A stretch of DNA of 64,000 bases from assembly GCF_024643205.1 (NCBI RefSeq), contig NZ_JAMKQJ010000012.1:62001-126000 (forward strand), read 5' to 3'. Position numbers and translations under genes: made by a program. Shown piece after piece: positions 44,318 through 52,717 of this stretch. Position 1 is the first letter of the stretch. Each line of letters starts with the position of its first letter. This DNA is from Parapedobacter tibetensis (GTDB lineage: Bacteria; Bacteroidota; Bacteroidia; Sphingobacteriales; Sphingobacteriaceae). The notes below the pieces were generated by a model. That model was not told the DNA's origin. It saw nothing but the letters and a program-made list of their open reading frames with translations, and searched no databases.

Positions 44318-44521
44318 GGCCAGTGTTCCCTTTATCCGTTCGTAAACCTACTTGATGCCATAAAGAATGCGGTAGCTCAATTTGAGAAAAAACACGGCTC
44401 CGCCTATGTGGTAAAGGTAAGCAAGAACGGCAAGGAGTCCAAAACACTGAACCCGAAACTGAAAACCCTCTTACGTGGCATCGTGGAGCAATATGGGAAG
44501 GACGGGACGCTTCCGAAATAG
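44306..44521 (+). pseudogene. 5'-truncated small gene
   Basis: From about 44339 the frame reads DAIKNAVAQFEKKHGSAYVV, then KVSKNGKESKTLNPKLKTLL and ends EQYGKDGTLPK, a convincing C-terminal protein segment. Upstream it runs into sequence that codes on the other strand, and only a TTG at 44306 could start it. I read it as the 3' remnant of a gene cut by a rearrangement near 44335. Confidence 0.45.
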
Positions 44522-44579
44522 AAAAGCCATACCCAAATGGATATGGCTCAATATCAATATATGGTAGTTCGGGCTACCG

Positions 44580-45542
44580 TTATTTCTTTTTTTGCAAGGC
44601 TAAGCGGACTTTCTGCACGAAGTCTGTGGATACTTCGGCGACCCCTGCTGCGGCTTGGTCGTCCAATCCCAATTGCTGGATTAGATTGGCTACAACTTTA
44701 TAACTTTTAGTTTCTTCGCCTTTTTCCATACCTTTTTGGATTCCTTGCTTTTCGGCCTTATCCAATAAATACTCTGTTGTTCCCATTGCTTCGGTACTCC
44801 TTCCTTCTATTTCAGATGTTTCACTTTCAAAGATAATGAATTGATTTGGATCCACAAAAGAAACGTAATATTTTAAAAAGTCATATATCCCTGCCCGCGT
44901 GTGCTTTGGCATCTTGCGGCCCTTCATCTCGAAATACAGATCGCGTTTGATGCCCCGCAGGGTGTCGTCGTCCACACCCTTGCGCCTGATGGCCATCAGC
45001 GCCGTGAGCACCACCACCGAGAACGGGTTGCGGTCTGCCCGCAGCGCCGCCTCGTCCTGGTCCAGTATCTTATAACTGGTGAACTCATACGTGAGTTTGG
45101 TGCCCAGCAATCCTTCCTCGTAACCTGATGGACGGTAGTTTTTGTTGCCGTCCCCGAGTATGGCGACGGCCGTAATCGGAACCTTGTATTTTTCGCGGAG
45201 CTTGATGTAGTAATCCGCCATGCGCCTGGCCAAATCGCCTTTGCCTTTCTGCGACTGCACTTCCACATGGGTGAGGATGAATCGCTCGCCGCCGTCCTTA
45301 AGGAATACCTTGACCAGCTTGTCCACATAGCGCACGCCTTTGTTCCCTCCCTGCCTATGCTCGGGGAAAAGTTCGTCCATTTCCTTGTCGAGGTAGACGA
45401 AGCCCCTTCTGAAATCGAATAGGTCTTTTGACGCTGGGAAGAAGAACAGCAGGAAATGCCGGAACACATGCTCCAGCACGGCTTTCCAGAGGCGGTCGTC
45501 CTGCCTGCCGTTGGTTTTTATGCTGTTTTCGGGGTCTGCCAT
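44580..45542 (-). CDS. Rpn-family recombination-promoting nuclease / PD-(D/E)XK transposase-like
   Basis: The 320-residue protein has a PD-(D/E)XK nuclease fold: FILTHVEVQSQKGKGDLARRM carries the E-x-Q core and DKEMDELFPE an upstream acidic site. Rpn proteins promote RecA-independent recombination and are often mobile. The C-terminal third has the repeated KGMEKGEE helix seen in this family. It may be involved in local gene shuffling in this variable region (inference). Confidence 0.8.
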   Translation of the reverse strand: MADPENSIKTNGRQDDRLWKAVLEHVFRHFLLFFFPASKDLFDFRRGFVYLDKEMDELFPEHRQGGNKGVRYVDKLVKVFLKDGGERFILTHVEVQSQKGKGDLARRMADYYIKLREKYKVPITAVAILGDGNKNYRPSGYEEGLLGTKLTYEFTSYKILDQDEAALRADRNPFSVVVLTALMAIRRKGVDDDTLRGIKRDLYFEMKGRKMPKHTRAGIYDFLKYYVSFVDPNQFIIFESETSEIEGRSTEAMGTTEYLLDKAEKQGIQKGMEKGEETKSYKVVANLIQQLGLDDQAAAGVAEVSTDFVQKVRLALQKKK

Positions 45543-45646
45543 GTTTTTCCGGGTATGGTGCTGGAAGCAAACTTACGTAAACAGCGATAAACTAACAAAC
45601 TTAGTTTCCAGTTTCCCTACAAGCCCTCCGATTTCGGAGCAATCCG

Positions 45647-45692
45647 TTTTTGCTGAGGAGAAAACAATCCGGCAAATAATTTCGTATCTTTG
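45647..45692 (+). promoter_or_regulatory. Promoter of the 60-residue gene
   Basis: The -7 box TATCTTTG lies at 45685-45692, 22 bp before the start at 45714. Confidence 0.55.
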
Positions 45693-45713
45693 AATAATTA
45701 AAATAGAAAGCGT

Positions 45714-45896
45714 ATGGGAACTACGATAGAAAATAAAGGTCTTAAAAAGAAGCAGTATACAGAGGAAGAGCGCTTTGCCTTAAGTCTACAATCACCTGCC
45801 TTTGTAAAAAAGAAGAAGGATGCAGAAGCATTTCTCAAAAAAGCAGGGCTACCCGAGTGGCATCCTCATTATGATAAATTCAAAAAACAACAATAA
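45714..45896 (+). CDS. Small conserved-looking hypothetical protein
   Basis: The 60-residue product is highly charged with no membrane segment (KKKQYTEEERFALSLQSPAF, then VKKKKDAEAFLKKAGLPEWH). It has both a promoter and a terminator, so it is probably expressed. The closing part reads PHYDKFKKQQ. I do not recognise the family; a DNA- or nuclease-linked small protein is possible next to the Rpn gene. Confidence 0.5.
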   Translation: MGTTIENKGLKKKQYTEEERFALSLQSPAFVKKKKDAEAFLKKAGLPEWHPHYDKFKKQQ

Positions 45897-45928
45897 TATA
45901 GTCTCTTAATTATTGTATGCATATTAAG

Positions 45929-45957
45929 CCTTACACCTGCTGGATGTGAGGTTTTTT
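45929..45957 (+). terminator. Terminator of the 60-residue gene
   Basis: CCTTACA pairs with TGTGAGG (one G-U) and is followed by T6 on the plus strand. Confidence 0.7.
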
Positions 45958-46942
45958 ATTTAAGAGTAAAATCCCCCGCCCCATTGCCATCGGAGAACCT
46001 TCCGGGAAATGCCACTACCTATATACCATCACCGACAGAGGCGGGTGACTTAACCCTTTCTATAGCAAAGAACTACAAGGCATGAGTCATTTATTTTCTA
46101 AGGCGTAGGTTCTGGGAGGGATTAAATTGACGAAACAACGCCAAAAGCGAAACGCCACCTAGGGGTGGCTATTGGATATTTGAATGCATGGTCGATATTA
46201 CAGCTTCGCGACCTTTCAATCAACTACATCGCTATTGTTTGTCAGTAATCTTCCCTGCTTTCATACCGCTTGAAATCCCGGTGGCCCCAACTGGTGAGGT
46301 GGTAGCCACCGCGATGCTGGCAATGGTAAGTCCTGCGTTGCTTGGGTCGGCCCTGACGGTGCTTGATGCGTCTGCCATCCAATTTGCTGTGCGACATCTT
46401 GAATCCCCACCTCAACCTATAGATGGCAACACTTGCCTCAACCCTGGACACACTTTTAGCTATAACTATTCATTATGAGTGAAGAAAGCCTATCCAATAT
46501 TCCGGTTTCCCGTAATAAGAGGTACATATTCATCCTTAATTTTGGATGATATTATGTCAAAGCATTACGACGCGCCAAAAACAGCGCTATAAAATGCATC
46601 TCAAAAAATGAGATGATAATCGGATCTATACTTATCTTGTGAGGCATTTCAATAGTGGGAACAATGAACCGAATCAAAGCCGTATTGCAGGAGAAACGCA
46701 TAGGTATGCTGATTAACAAGGTTGAGAAAGTTATGTCATCTAAAAAAGAACGAACATGACACGATTATCGACACGAATAGCTGCGCGAAAAGTTGTTTCA
46801 TGCCGTAAAAATGGTTGTTCTCGGCAAAATCGATTGATTCTTAACAGGTTTTAACGTTCGATTATGATCTGTTTTTTTAAATCGATACAATTTAAGATCA
46901 ATCTAATTTGTTTTACTAAAAAAAACAGGTATATATTTGTGT
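45958..46942. other. Gene-poor region with decayed remnants
   Basis: No intact gene is supported in about 1 kb. Fragments look like old coding DNA: a frame near 45975-46050 reading GEPSGKCHYLYTITDRGG, and a minus-strand stretch around 46260-46420 reading ADPSNAGLTIASIAVATT in a frame with stops. A 31-codon frame at 46664-46759 starts MNRIKAVLQEKRIGML, like the start of an XRE regulator, but then fails. Confidence 0.4.
46907..46938 (+). promoter_or_regulatory. Promoter of the RhuM remnant
   Basis: TATATTTG (46931-46938) follows a TTG-rich -33 region about 20 bp upstream. The promoter looks intact although the gene is broken. Confidence 0.5.
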
Positions 46943-47143
46943 ATGTATAACCAAATCGAAATATACCAAGCCAAGGACGGCCAAACGCAAATCGAGGTGA
47001 CATTTGAGCAAGATGCGGTGTGGCTTAACAGAAAATCAATTGGCCTTATTTGTCGCGGCCAGCAAGCCCGACGGACCATTCATGTTTGCCCTTGGAAACA
47101 GACAAAATATGAATGCTCCATTAGTCCATTGAAAAGCAAATAA
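46943..47143 (+). pseudogene. Remnant of a RhuM-family gene
   Basis: The first 30 residues, MYNQIEIYQAKDGQTQIEV then TFEQDAVWLN, match the start of RhuM-type proteins. After WLNRKS the frame is lost; another frame continues as NQLALF, the expected next motif, before a stop. The rest of the gene (normally over 300 residues) is absent. It is a frameshifted, truncated relic. Confidence 0.6.
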
Positions 47144-47215
47144 TGTACTAATGAAATGGAGATGGTGAAGAAATTGGTGTTAGTGTATTGAATAGAAACA
47201 AGTATAGTAAGTAAG

Positions 47216-48196
47216 ATGAGAATCAGTATCAGTTTTTTATTCGTTCTAATGACTATCCAGTCTTGTGGTCAGAACAAAGAGCGTGTTGAAAATCAAACCA
47301 CGGGAAAGACAATACGGGAAATTGAAAAATACGATAATGAACCAGTATATCGGCTTAAGGTCACGAGCTCGTTATCGTATACCATCAGAATAAACGGCAT
47401 AACGACCGCCAGCAAGAATCAGAATACAGGGAATACGAGGTGGTTTTTAGTGAATAACTGTATTCCGGCCTCAGGGGAGCAGGAGCTGGAGATTAATATT
47501 CGTCCATCAATGACCAGTGACGGAACGAGCCACAAGGAGTTCATAGAAAATAGTAATACGTTTAAAATTGAACTTGAGAGCACTTCTGGAATAAGCGGCA
47601 GTTTGGAAGAACCGACGATCGTTTATCAGTATGAATTGCCGGAGGGAGATTATTCCCGGCAAGAAACGTTTGTTCACAAAGCCTCTTTTAAGGCGGAAGT
47701 GCCTTATGAATTGATAGATTGGCGGAACGGAAAAACGTTTAAAGACAAAGATAGCACGATATTGAAAACAGCGGTTCTTGAATTTTATAAAGATTTAAAA
47801 GATCACTACGAGCATAAAAACGGAGAAGAATATATAAAGCTTATTGAAAAAGGAATGTATAATTTGGCACAAGGGGCCTACTACGATAATGATGCGTTTG
47901 AGAAACTGAAAAAGAATAAAATAGACTTCATAAATAGAAAATCGAGAGAATTGGAGGATTTAGATAATTACCAACTGGAAATTTCAGGAAACGGAAAACT
48001 TTTATCTTTAAGAAAAATCGATGGATATAATCGGGAAGAAGGGGTATTGAGAAGAAAGTATACAAAGAACGGTCAGGAAACGGTTCATATTGATGACATT
48101 TACCTTTATGCTCCCCAAGGGATTGACTCAGATAATGGCAAAGAAAAATTAGAAGTGATCGTATATCAAAATCTGGTTAAACCATATTTTCCATGA
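47216..48196 (+). CDS. Lipoprotein, first of a tandem paralogous pair
   Basis: The 326-residue protein has a lipobox MTIQSCGQ (Cys19) and a beta-rich body. It is clearly a paralogue of the next gene: shared blocks include LPEGDYSRQETFVHKA, VPYELIDWRNGKTF, GKLLSLRKIDGYNREEGVLR and HIDDIYLYAPQ. The stop overlaps the next start by 4 bp (ATGA). I do not recognise a family; tandem duplicated lipoproteins in variable regions are often immunity proteins, but there is no toxin gene here to support it. Confidence 0.7.
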   Translation: MRISISFLFVLMTIQSCGQNKERVENQTTGKTIREIEKYDNEPVYRLKVTSSLSYTIRINGITTASKNQNTGNTRWFLVNNCIPASGEQELEINIRPSMTSDGTSHKEFIENSNTFKIELESTSGISGSLEEPTIVYQYELPEGDYSRQETFVHKASFKAEVPYELIDWRNGKTFKDKDSTILKTAVLEFYKDLKDHYEHKNGEEYIKLIEKGMYNLAQGAYYDNDAFEKLKKNKIDFINRKSRELEDLDNYQLEISGNGKLLSLRKIDGYNREEGVLRRKYTKNGQETVHIDDIYLYAPQGIDSDNGKEKLEVIVYQNLVKPYFP

Positions 48197-49170
48197 CGAA
48201 TACATTAAGTACCATTTGCTGTTTCATGTTTTTGACGCCATTTTTGGCTTGTAGCCAGCAAAATACAAATGGAATAAAAAGTATAAACATCATAGACGAA
48301 ATTGATCACCTTGAAAATTTCGGCGATGAACCCACCTATCAATTAAGGGTTAATACGGGGTATTCGTTTACCGTATTAATAAATGGTATACCCATCGGGA
48401 ATAAATATGTGAACTATTTGAGTCATTATTTGACGGAAATTAATTCCTGCATACCCAATAAGGGGGAGCAAAAAATAGAAATACAAATTTATCCAAGGTA
48501 TGTGGATGAGCTTACCCAAAACGAATCATTGGAACATGATATCGGTTTTAAGCTAACCATCGAGCAAACGGCATGGAAAGACGGTGGCATGGAAGAACCC
48601 AAGATTATATATAGCTATAGCTTGCCCGAAGGGGATTATGCCGGGCAAAAATCATTCATACATGCAGCTATATTTACCGCCGCCGTGCCTTATGAGCTCA
48701 TCGATTGGCGAATGGGAAGAACCTTTGATGAGCAGGATACGGCGACCTTAAAAATAAAGGTTTTACAGGCCTATGAAAAACTGATATCCGATTTTGAAAA
48801 CCAACAAGGGGAGGATTATGTAAATGCGTTGGGCAAAGGGTTATTTAATCTATACCAATCAAGCTATTTTGATAAAGAAGAGGCGTTAAACCACATCAAC
48901 CACAGAATCTCGTTTATCAATAAGAAAAAGCGAAAACTTGCAGAAATAGCGAATTACAAGTTGGAAATTCTGGGTGATGGAAAGTTACTCTCGCTAAAAC
49001 GAATAGACGGATATAACCGTAGAGAGGGGGTGATTAGAAGACACTATAAGAAGGGACCTAAAGAGATGGTGCAAGTTGATGATATACTCTTTTATGCTCC
49101 CCAGTCGTCAAAAAGCGATGACCTTCAAGTCATCTGGCATAGGAACCTGGTTAAAGGCGCCAATCCGTAA
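48193..49170 (+). CDS. Lipoprotein, second of the tandem pair
   Basis: The 325-residue protein has a signal with lipobox FLACSQQ (Cys20). It keeps the same domain plan as its upstream paralogue, with LPEGDYAGQKSFIHAA, VPYELIDWRMGRTF, GKLLSLKRIDGYNRREGVIR and QVDDILFYAPQ. Sequence divergence is moderate, so the duplication is not recent. A deleted fragment most like this copy lies at 50121-50185. Function unknown. Confidence 0.7.
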   Translation: MTNTLSTICCFMFLTPFLACSQQNTNGIKSINIIDEIDHLENFGDEPTYQLRVNTGYSFTVLINGIPIGNKYVNYLSHYLTEINSCIPNKGEQKIEIQIYPRYVDELTQNESLEHDIGFKLTIEQTAWKDGGMEEPKIIYSYSLPEGDYAGQKSFIHAAIFTAAVPYELIDWRMGRTFDEQDTATLKIKVLQAYEKLISDFENQQGEDYVNALGKGLFNLYQSSYFDKEEALNHINHRISFINKKKRKLAEIANYKLEILGDGKLLSLKRIDGYNRREGVIRRHYKKGPKEMVQVDDILFYAPQSSKSDDLQVIWHRNLVKGANP

Positions 49171-49194
49171 ATAAACGTAAGTAAAAATTGGTCT

Positions 49195-50001
49195 ATGATG
49201 TATAGAAAAGCGACACTATCAGGCTTACTTGCTTTCTTAATCCTGCAAGGTTGTGCGCAGGAAAGTAAAAAAGAGGGGAACCTCGTGCTAAAAAGTATAT
49301 ACGAGGTCACGAAAGGGGATAGTAATCAGCTATTAGTCTATGGTTTGAAGGGTAACGTAAAAACGGTGGAACAGAAGACGTATCTTGTGCCCCAAGATTC
49401 CGTCATTGACCTTGGCGGCTATGAGGCTTCGGGTTTGAGCGAAGACGTTCATTATCCCTTTCTTTCGGAAATGGACAATGATTGTAAGCTAACATTTGAT
49501 GAAGCGGGCAAGCTGTTATACCGCATTGCATACGGGGAAAGGTTTTCAAGTAAAACGGTTGAAACCGATACGTTGCATTACAACGCAAAGGGTGATCTTG
49601 CGCGAATCAAAAACAGACTGGTGGGTGACGATTCCGTCTTTAATAATGACACTAAATTCGATTATGATGAAAATGGGCATCTTGTCAGAGATGCAACCAA
49701 TAATAAAGCGATATTTGAATATACGTATGATGAAGCCAAGAACCAGGTAAGGGTTGTGCATTACGACGACGGCGAGTTTTGGTTTGACAAACTTCACACG
49801 CATGACAAATTCGGATTAACTACGGAAACACAGAATTATAATGAAGACGGCAGTTTGGATACGCGCTGGGTGTATGAGTATGACGATTCGGGAGGCATTG
49901 AAAAAGAGATCGCATACTTCCCGAATGGAGACTTTCACGAATATAAAAAGGCGGAAGTGGACAAAACAATCAAGGTTTACCGCCAATATGACAAGAAATA
50001 A
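49195..50001 (+). CDS. Lipoprotein with YD/RHS-like repeats
   Basis: The 268-residue protein has a lipobox LILQGCAQ and then beta-hairpin repeats of the YD type: FDYDENGHLVRDATN, FEYTYDEAKNQVRVV, THDKFGLTTETQNYNEDGSL and YEYDDSGGIEKEI. Such repeats also occur in small Bacteroidota lipoproteins unrelated to toxin delivery. It follows the tandem lipoproteins by 24 bp and probably shares their transcript. No toxin domain is present. Confidence 0.7.
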   Translation: MMYRKATLSGLLAFLILQGCAQESKKEGNLVLKSIYEVTKGDSNQLLVYGLKGNVKTVEQKTYLVPQDSVIDLGGYEASGLSEDVHYPFLSEMDNDCKLTFDEAGKLLYRIAYGERFSSKTVETDTLHYNAKGDLARIKNRLVGDDSVFNNDTKFDYDENGHLVRDATNNKAIFEYTYDEAKNQVRVVHYDDGEFWFDKLHTHDKFGLTTETQNYNEDGSLDTRWVYEYDDSGGIEKEIAYFPNGDFHEYKKAEVDKTIKVYRQYDKK

Positions 50002-50120
50002 GAATTGCACAAAAAGGGTTATTGTTGATTCAAATGGAAGGATGACGATCAGAGAACGGAAATTTGAGTATTATCGATGATATGCTCTACCGGTGCGGAA
50101 TTGAAGGCGTTTCATCAGCT

Positions 50121-50185
50121 GGAATGAAAAGTATAAACATCATGTGGATGAGCTTACCCAAAACGCATCGTTGGAACATGATATA
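50121..50185 (+). pseudogene. Deleted fragment of a third lipoprotein paralogue
   Basis: AAAAGTATAAACATCAT here matches 48278-48294, and GTGGATGAGCTTACCC with ACGCATCGTTGGAACATGAT matches, with few changes, 48500-48543. In the intact gene those segments are about 200 bp apart. So this is a copy with an internal deletion, and its flanks are gone. Confidence 0.65.
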
Positions 50186-50348
50186 GAGGATCATCATGCT
50201 GTATGTGCCTAAAAAATCAATGAACGGTAATTACGGCTTTGAAGTTATTTGGTATATGGAAGTAATCAAGGGCACTCAGTAATCCATATGTTTGGGGATA
50301 CAAAGTTGGAGCATACCTTTATTAAAAACCGGAAAGATGAAATATAAA

Positions 50349-50378
50349 AGGCCGCCCGGAATTTCTCCGGGCGGCCTT
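50349..50378 (+). terminator. Strong GC hairpin
   Basis: AGGCCGCCCGGA (50349-50360) pairs perfectly with TCCGGGCGGCCT (50366-50377). It lies 23 bp before the next start and closes the lipoprotein transcript. The T-tract is short. Confidence 0.7.
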
Positions 50379-50400
50379 CGAAACAGACAAATATGAAGAA

Positions 50401-50976
50401 ATGAATCTATCGGGATTAATACTAAAAAGCCATATACTGCTGGTCAGCCTCTACTGCGCTGGTACGGTCCGGGTGCACGGACAGGAGAAATTAGTCAAAG
50501 ACACCCTCCTGTTAGGGAGCTACACCGAACAAGGCAGTGCTGCTTTGATAGCAGGGACACGCACGGTAACGCTGCCCAAAAATAGCGCATATCGGCTATA
50601 TGAAGTGCCGGCGGCTTATTTTGTGGAAGCCATGATGAACGGGCTTTTAACTTTTCTGGCGGCGGGCGATAAGGGAGAAATATGGGAAGCCGGGTTCCGT
50701 AAGAACCAGCTGCATTTTAAATCGTTTACCTCAGATCGGGAAAAGACCCTGCACATTACCTATCACAGCGATCAGCTGCCCAGTCAAACCATTATGTTTT
50801 CGGCAGCAGATAATAAATGTTATGGCATGATTAAAGCAGTGGATTTTAACGGGGATGATAAACGGGAGCTGCCCGCCTGTGTGTACTCTATCAATGACCA
50901 GGAAATGCTGTTCGAAATATTCCTGAATATCGATGGTAAGGTATTGAAAGGTTGCGGCACATTTGCAAAGAACTGA
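50401..50976 (+). CDS. Secreted hypothetical protein
   Basis: The 191-residue protein has a signal peptide ending in RVHGQ (about 28). The body is a mixed beta protein (LITYHSDQLPSQ-like and FNGDDKRELPACVYSIN) with two Cys that may pair (YGMIK region and KGCGTF). I do not recognise a family. It starts 23 bp after a strong terminator, so its promoter must be very close or readthrough is used. Confidence 0.5.
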   Translation: MNLSGLILKSHILLVSLYCAGTVRVHGQEKLVKDTLLLGSYTEQGSAALIAGTRTVTLPKNSAYRLYEVPAAYFVEAMMNGLLTFLAAGDKGEIWEAGFRKNQLHFKSFTSDREKTLHITYHSDQLPSQTIMFSAADNKCYGMIKAVDFNGDDKRELPACVYSINDQEMLFEIFLNIDGKVLKGCGTFAKN

Positions 50977-51416
50977 CTCAACTATTACGGCGGTAAGGGC
51001 GGGTGGTTTATGAAAAGGCTGGGCCCATTTCCTGTGACACCAGGAAATAGTTTTTGTTTATGAACCCGACATGATTAAAATAATGTTATTCGCCTTCGTG
51101 CTTGTTTTAAGAGGCGTTCATGAATGCTTCGCATTTAAACAACCTTGCCCGTAGCGAGGCATTTCCTTTTGTCCGATATCGATTGAAATGCCATCAGCCG
51201 CTCCTCTCAAAACGAAAAACCGCCCGCTTTCGCGGACGGCAGCCCCAATGGGATTAGGGGCTATCAACCTAAACCTAGCACGAAGATAAGGATTTTTTTT
51301 GAACAGCCATAAGGCCGTTATATTGTATTTTGCATTGTTTGAGTTTATGTTTGGTAAGCGCATAAGTTTAAATCACTTCGATTAATGGGGTAGTTTTTCC
51401 CGGGAAGAGGGTTCAC
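50977..51416. other. Non-coding region with structured elements
   Basis: No gene is supported; a minus-strand frame here covers palindromic sequence and looks spurious. Features are the hairpin AGCCCC/GGGGCT (51241-51262) and a terminator at 51215-51239, both likely in a minus-strand transcript downstream of the deacetylase. Confidence 0.45.
51215..51262 (-). terminator. Hairpins and terminator downstream of the deacetylase gene
   Basis: On the minus strand a hairpin (51262-51241, GC arms around CCCATT) is followed by a second GC hairpin (51239-51220, one mismatch) and T5 (51219-51215). It is about 155 bp beyond the deacetylase stop, so the space between could hold a 3' UTR or small RNA. Confidence 0.6.
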
Positions 51417-52304
51417 TCAATCCGTACATAATATGGGGAACAGCATATGGATTTCATCATCGGTCACCCGTCTGCCATACTCGCAGATTTCGAATGATTC
51501 AATGCGTTTGACATCGCTAAGTTTCTTGTGCGGACACCGTTTAAGCAATTGCTTTTCTATTTCATCCGTGATAATGGATTGGGGTAGGCGCCAAGCCCTT
51601 AGCCATGCCCGCCGTTCAGCGGCTCCAGTGGGAGGTTCATCCAATTGCATAATCCACGGCAGCCATTCGTAAAACTGTGATGCATGTGCATCCAACAAAT
51701 CTACCATCCCATCTAGCACCGAGGTCACATCAACGACAATATCAGGGCGGAATGGATTGGGTTGCTGGAAATTGTCGCTGAAATACAAGAATAGGGGGTT
51801 CTTTTTCAAAGCGGGCACCTTGCTCACAATATTTGGGACAGTCACCAAAAAAGCGGCATCCTGTACTAACACGCCGGTGTATCGATGGTCAGGATGATAC
51901 GTATTGGGGCGGTGTGATATCACAATATCCGCCTCCCATTCGCGAATCAAGCGGATGACTTCATGCCTATTCTCCAGGGTTGCCATCAGCTCCCCGTCGG
52001 GGATATCCAGAATCTCATAGGTGACCCCGATCTTCCGCGCCGCTTCCATGCTTTCTTCATAGCGGTGTTTAGCTAGCTCCTTCCCCTTCATCCGAACATG
52101 CCCTTTGTCGCCATTGGTCATAGACACGAATTTCACTGCATGTCCTTGGTTGGCATATAAAATGGCTAGTCCCCCAGCCCCTACTTCACAATCATCCGGA
52201 TGGGCACCTATTACGATTACACGCAGGGGTTTTTCTTGCGCGAATAATGTTGTACTTCCTACTAACAGTATAATGCTTAAAATTAGTCTGTATGCTTTCA
52301 TCAT
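51417..52304 (-). CDS. Secreted PIG-L-family deacetylase
   Basis: PIG-L enzymes remove acetyl groups from GlcNAc-type substrates using zinc. After a signal peptide (ending LFAQ, about residue 23) the motif GAHPDDCEVGAGG gives the His-Pro-Asp-Asp zinc site, and TYHPDHRYTG the third ligand. The frame is open to 52349, but ATG codons at 52304 and 52301 (MMKAYRLIL) give the proper signal peptide. The mature protein is about 270 residues. The substrate is unknown. Confidence 0.88.
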   Translation of the reverse strand: MMKAYRLILSIILLVGSTTLFAQEKPLRVIVIGAHPDDCEVGAGGLAILYANQGHAVKFVSMTNGDKGHVRMKGKELAKHRYEESMEAARKIGVTYEILDIPDGELMATLENRHEVIRLIREWEADIVISHRPNTYHPDHRYTGVLVQDAAFLVTVPNIVSKVPALKKNPLFLYFSDNFQQPNPFRPDIVVDVTSVLDGMVDLLDAHASQFYEWLPWIMQLDEPPTGAAERRAWLRAWRLPQSIITDEIEKQLLKRCPHKKLSDVKRIESFEICEYGRRVTDDEIHMLFPILCTD

Positions 52305-52427
52305 ATTCCAAAATTGAAACAGCTGCCCAATATAGTTAATAACAGGCAAAATGATAGGGATTTATGTGGTTTTTCTGGGACATCTATGATTCGACAAGAG
52401 CACATCTCATGTCTAAATCTAATATTT

Positions 52428-52551
52428 AAAAAGGTTCACGCAGAGACACAAAGGCACTCCGCTTTCTCGCGAAGGCCGCTAAGGAATGGGCTCGGCGCAC
52501 TTTGCGTGAAAAAAACCTTCGCGTGCTTTGCGTGAAACCTGCTAGCTGTCG
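52428..52551. repeat. Dispersed repeat, copy A
   Basis: This 124-bp element is nearly identical to 62636-62757. It begins AAAAAGGTTCACGCAGAGAC and ends TTTGCGTGAAACCTGCTAGC plus TGTCG. The ends are inverted (GGTTCACGCA / TGCGTGAAACC), and TTTGCGTGAA occurs twice inside. It has no coding capacity and looks like a MITE- or REP-type intergenic repeat. Confidence 0.85.
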
Positions 52552-52626
52552 TACACCCTCACATCTCACATCAAATCCCTATATTTCCTCTACAAAAGTT
52601 GTCTTTCAATGGCAGCCGGAGAGACC

Positions 52627-52690
52627 GATAAATCCACTTTTTTATGCAACGCGATTAAATTGCATATAAAAGCGGATTTATCTAAGTTTG
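52627..52690 (+). promoter_or_regulatory. fumC promoter overlapped by a large inverted repeat
   Basis: The -7 box TAAGTTTG lies at 52683-52690. The 22-bp arms 52627-52648 and 52661-52682 are inverted copies with two mismatches and a 12-bp loop; the right arm covers the promoter spacer. The promoter shares TTGCATATAAA and TTTATCTAAGTTTG with the HAD promoter at 1236-1272. The fumC start is at 52718. Confidence 0.7.
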
Positions 52691-52717
52691 CATACGTAAT
52701 CAAAAACATCAAAATTC

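Larger units (their letters stand above)
50002..50400. other. Gap with a gene fragment and a terminator
   Basis: Apart from the paralogue fragment at 50121-50185 and the hairpin at 50349-50378, no feature is supported. Confidence 0.45.

Noticed and set aside
44184..44447. An 87-residue minus-strand frame
   Set aside because: It is Arg/Gly-rich in the way of a shadow frame; a different frame there gives a better protein that is coupled to the next gene.
44580..45542. Calling this an intact insertion sequence
   Set aside because: No terminal inverted repeats or target duplications were seen around the Rpn-type gene.
46188..46478. A 96-residue open frame in the gene-poor region
   Set aside because: It overlaps a minus-strand frame, has no recognisable motif or promoter, and the sequence looks like decayed DNA.
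51118..51363. An 81-residue minus-strand frame
   Set aside because: It runs through hairpins and a terminator and has no family resemblance.
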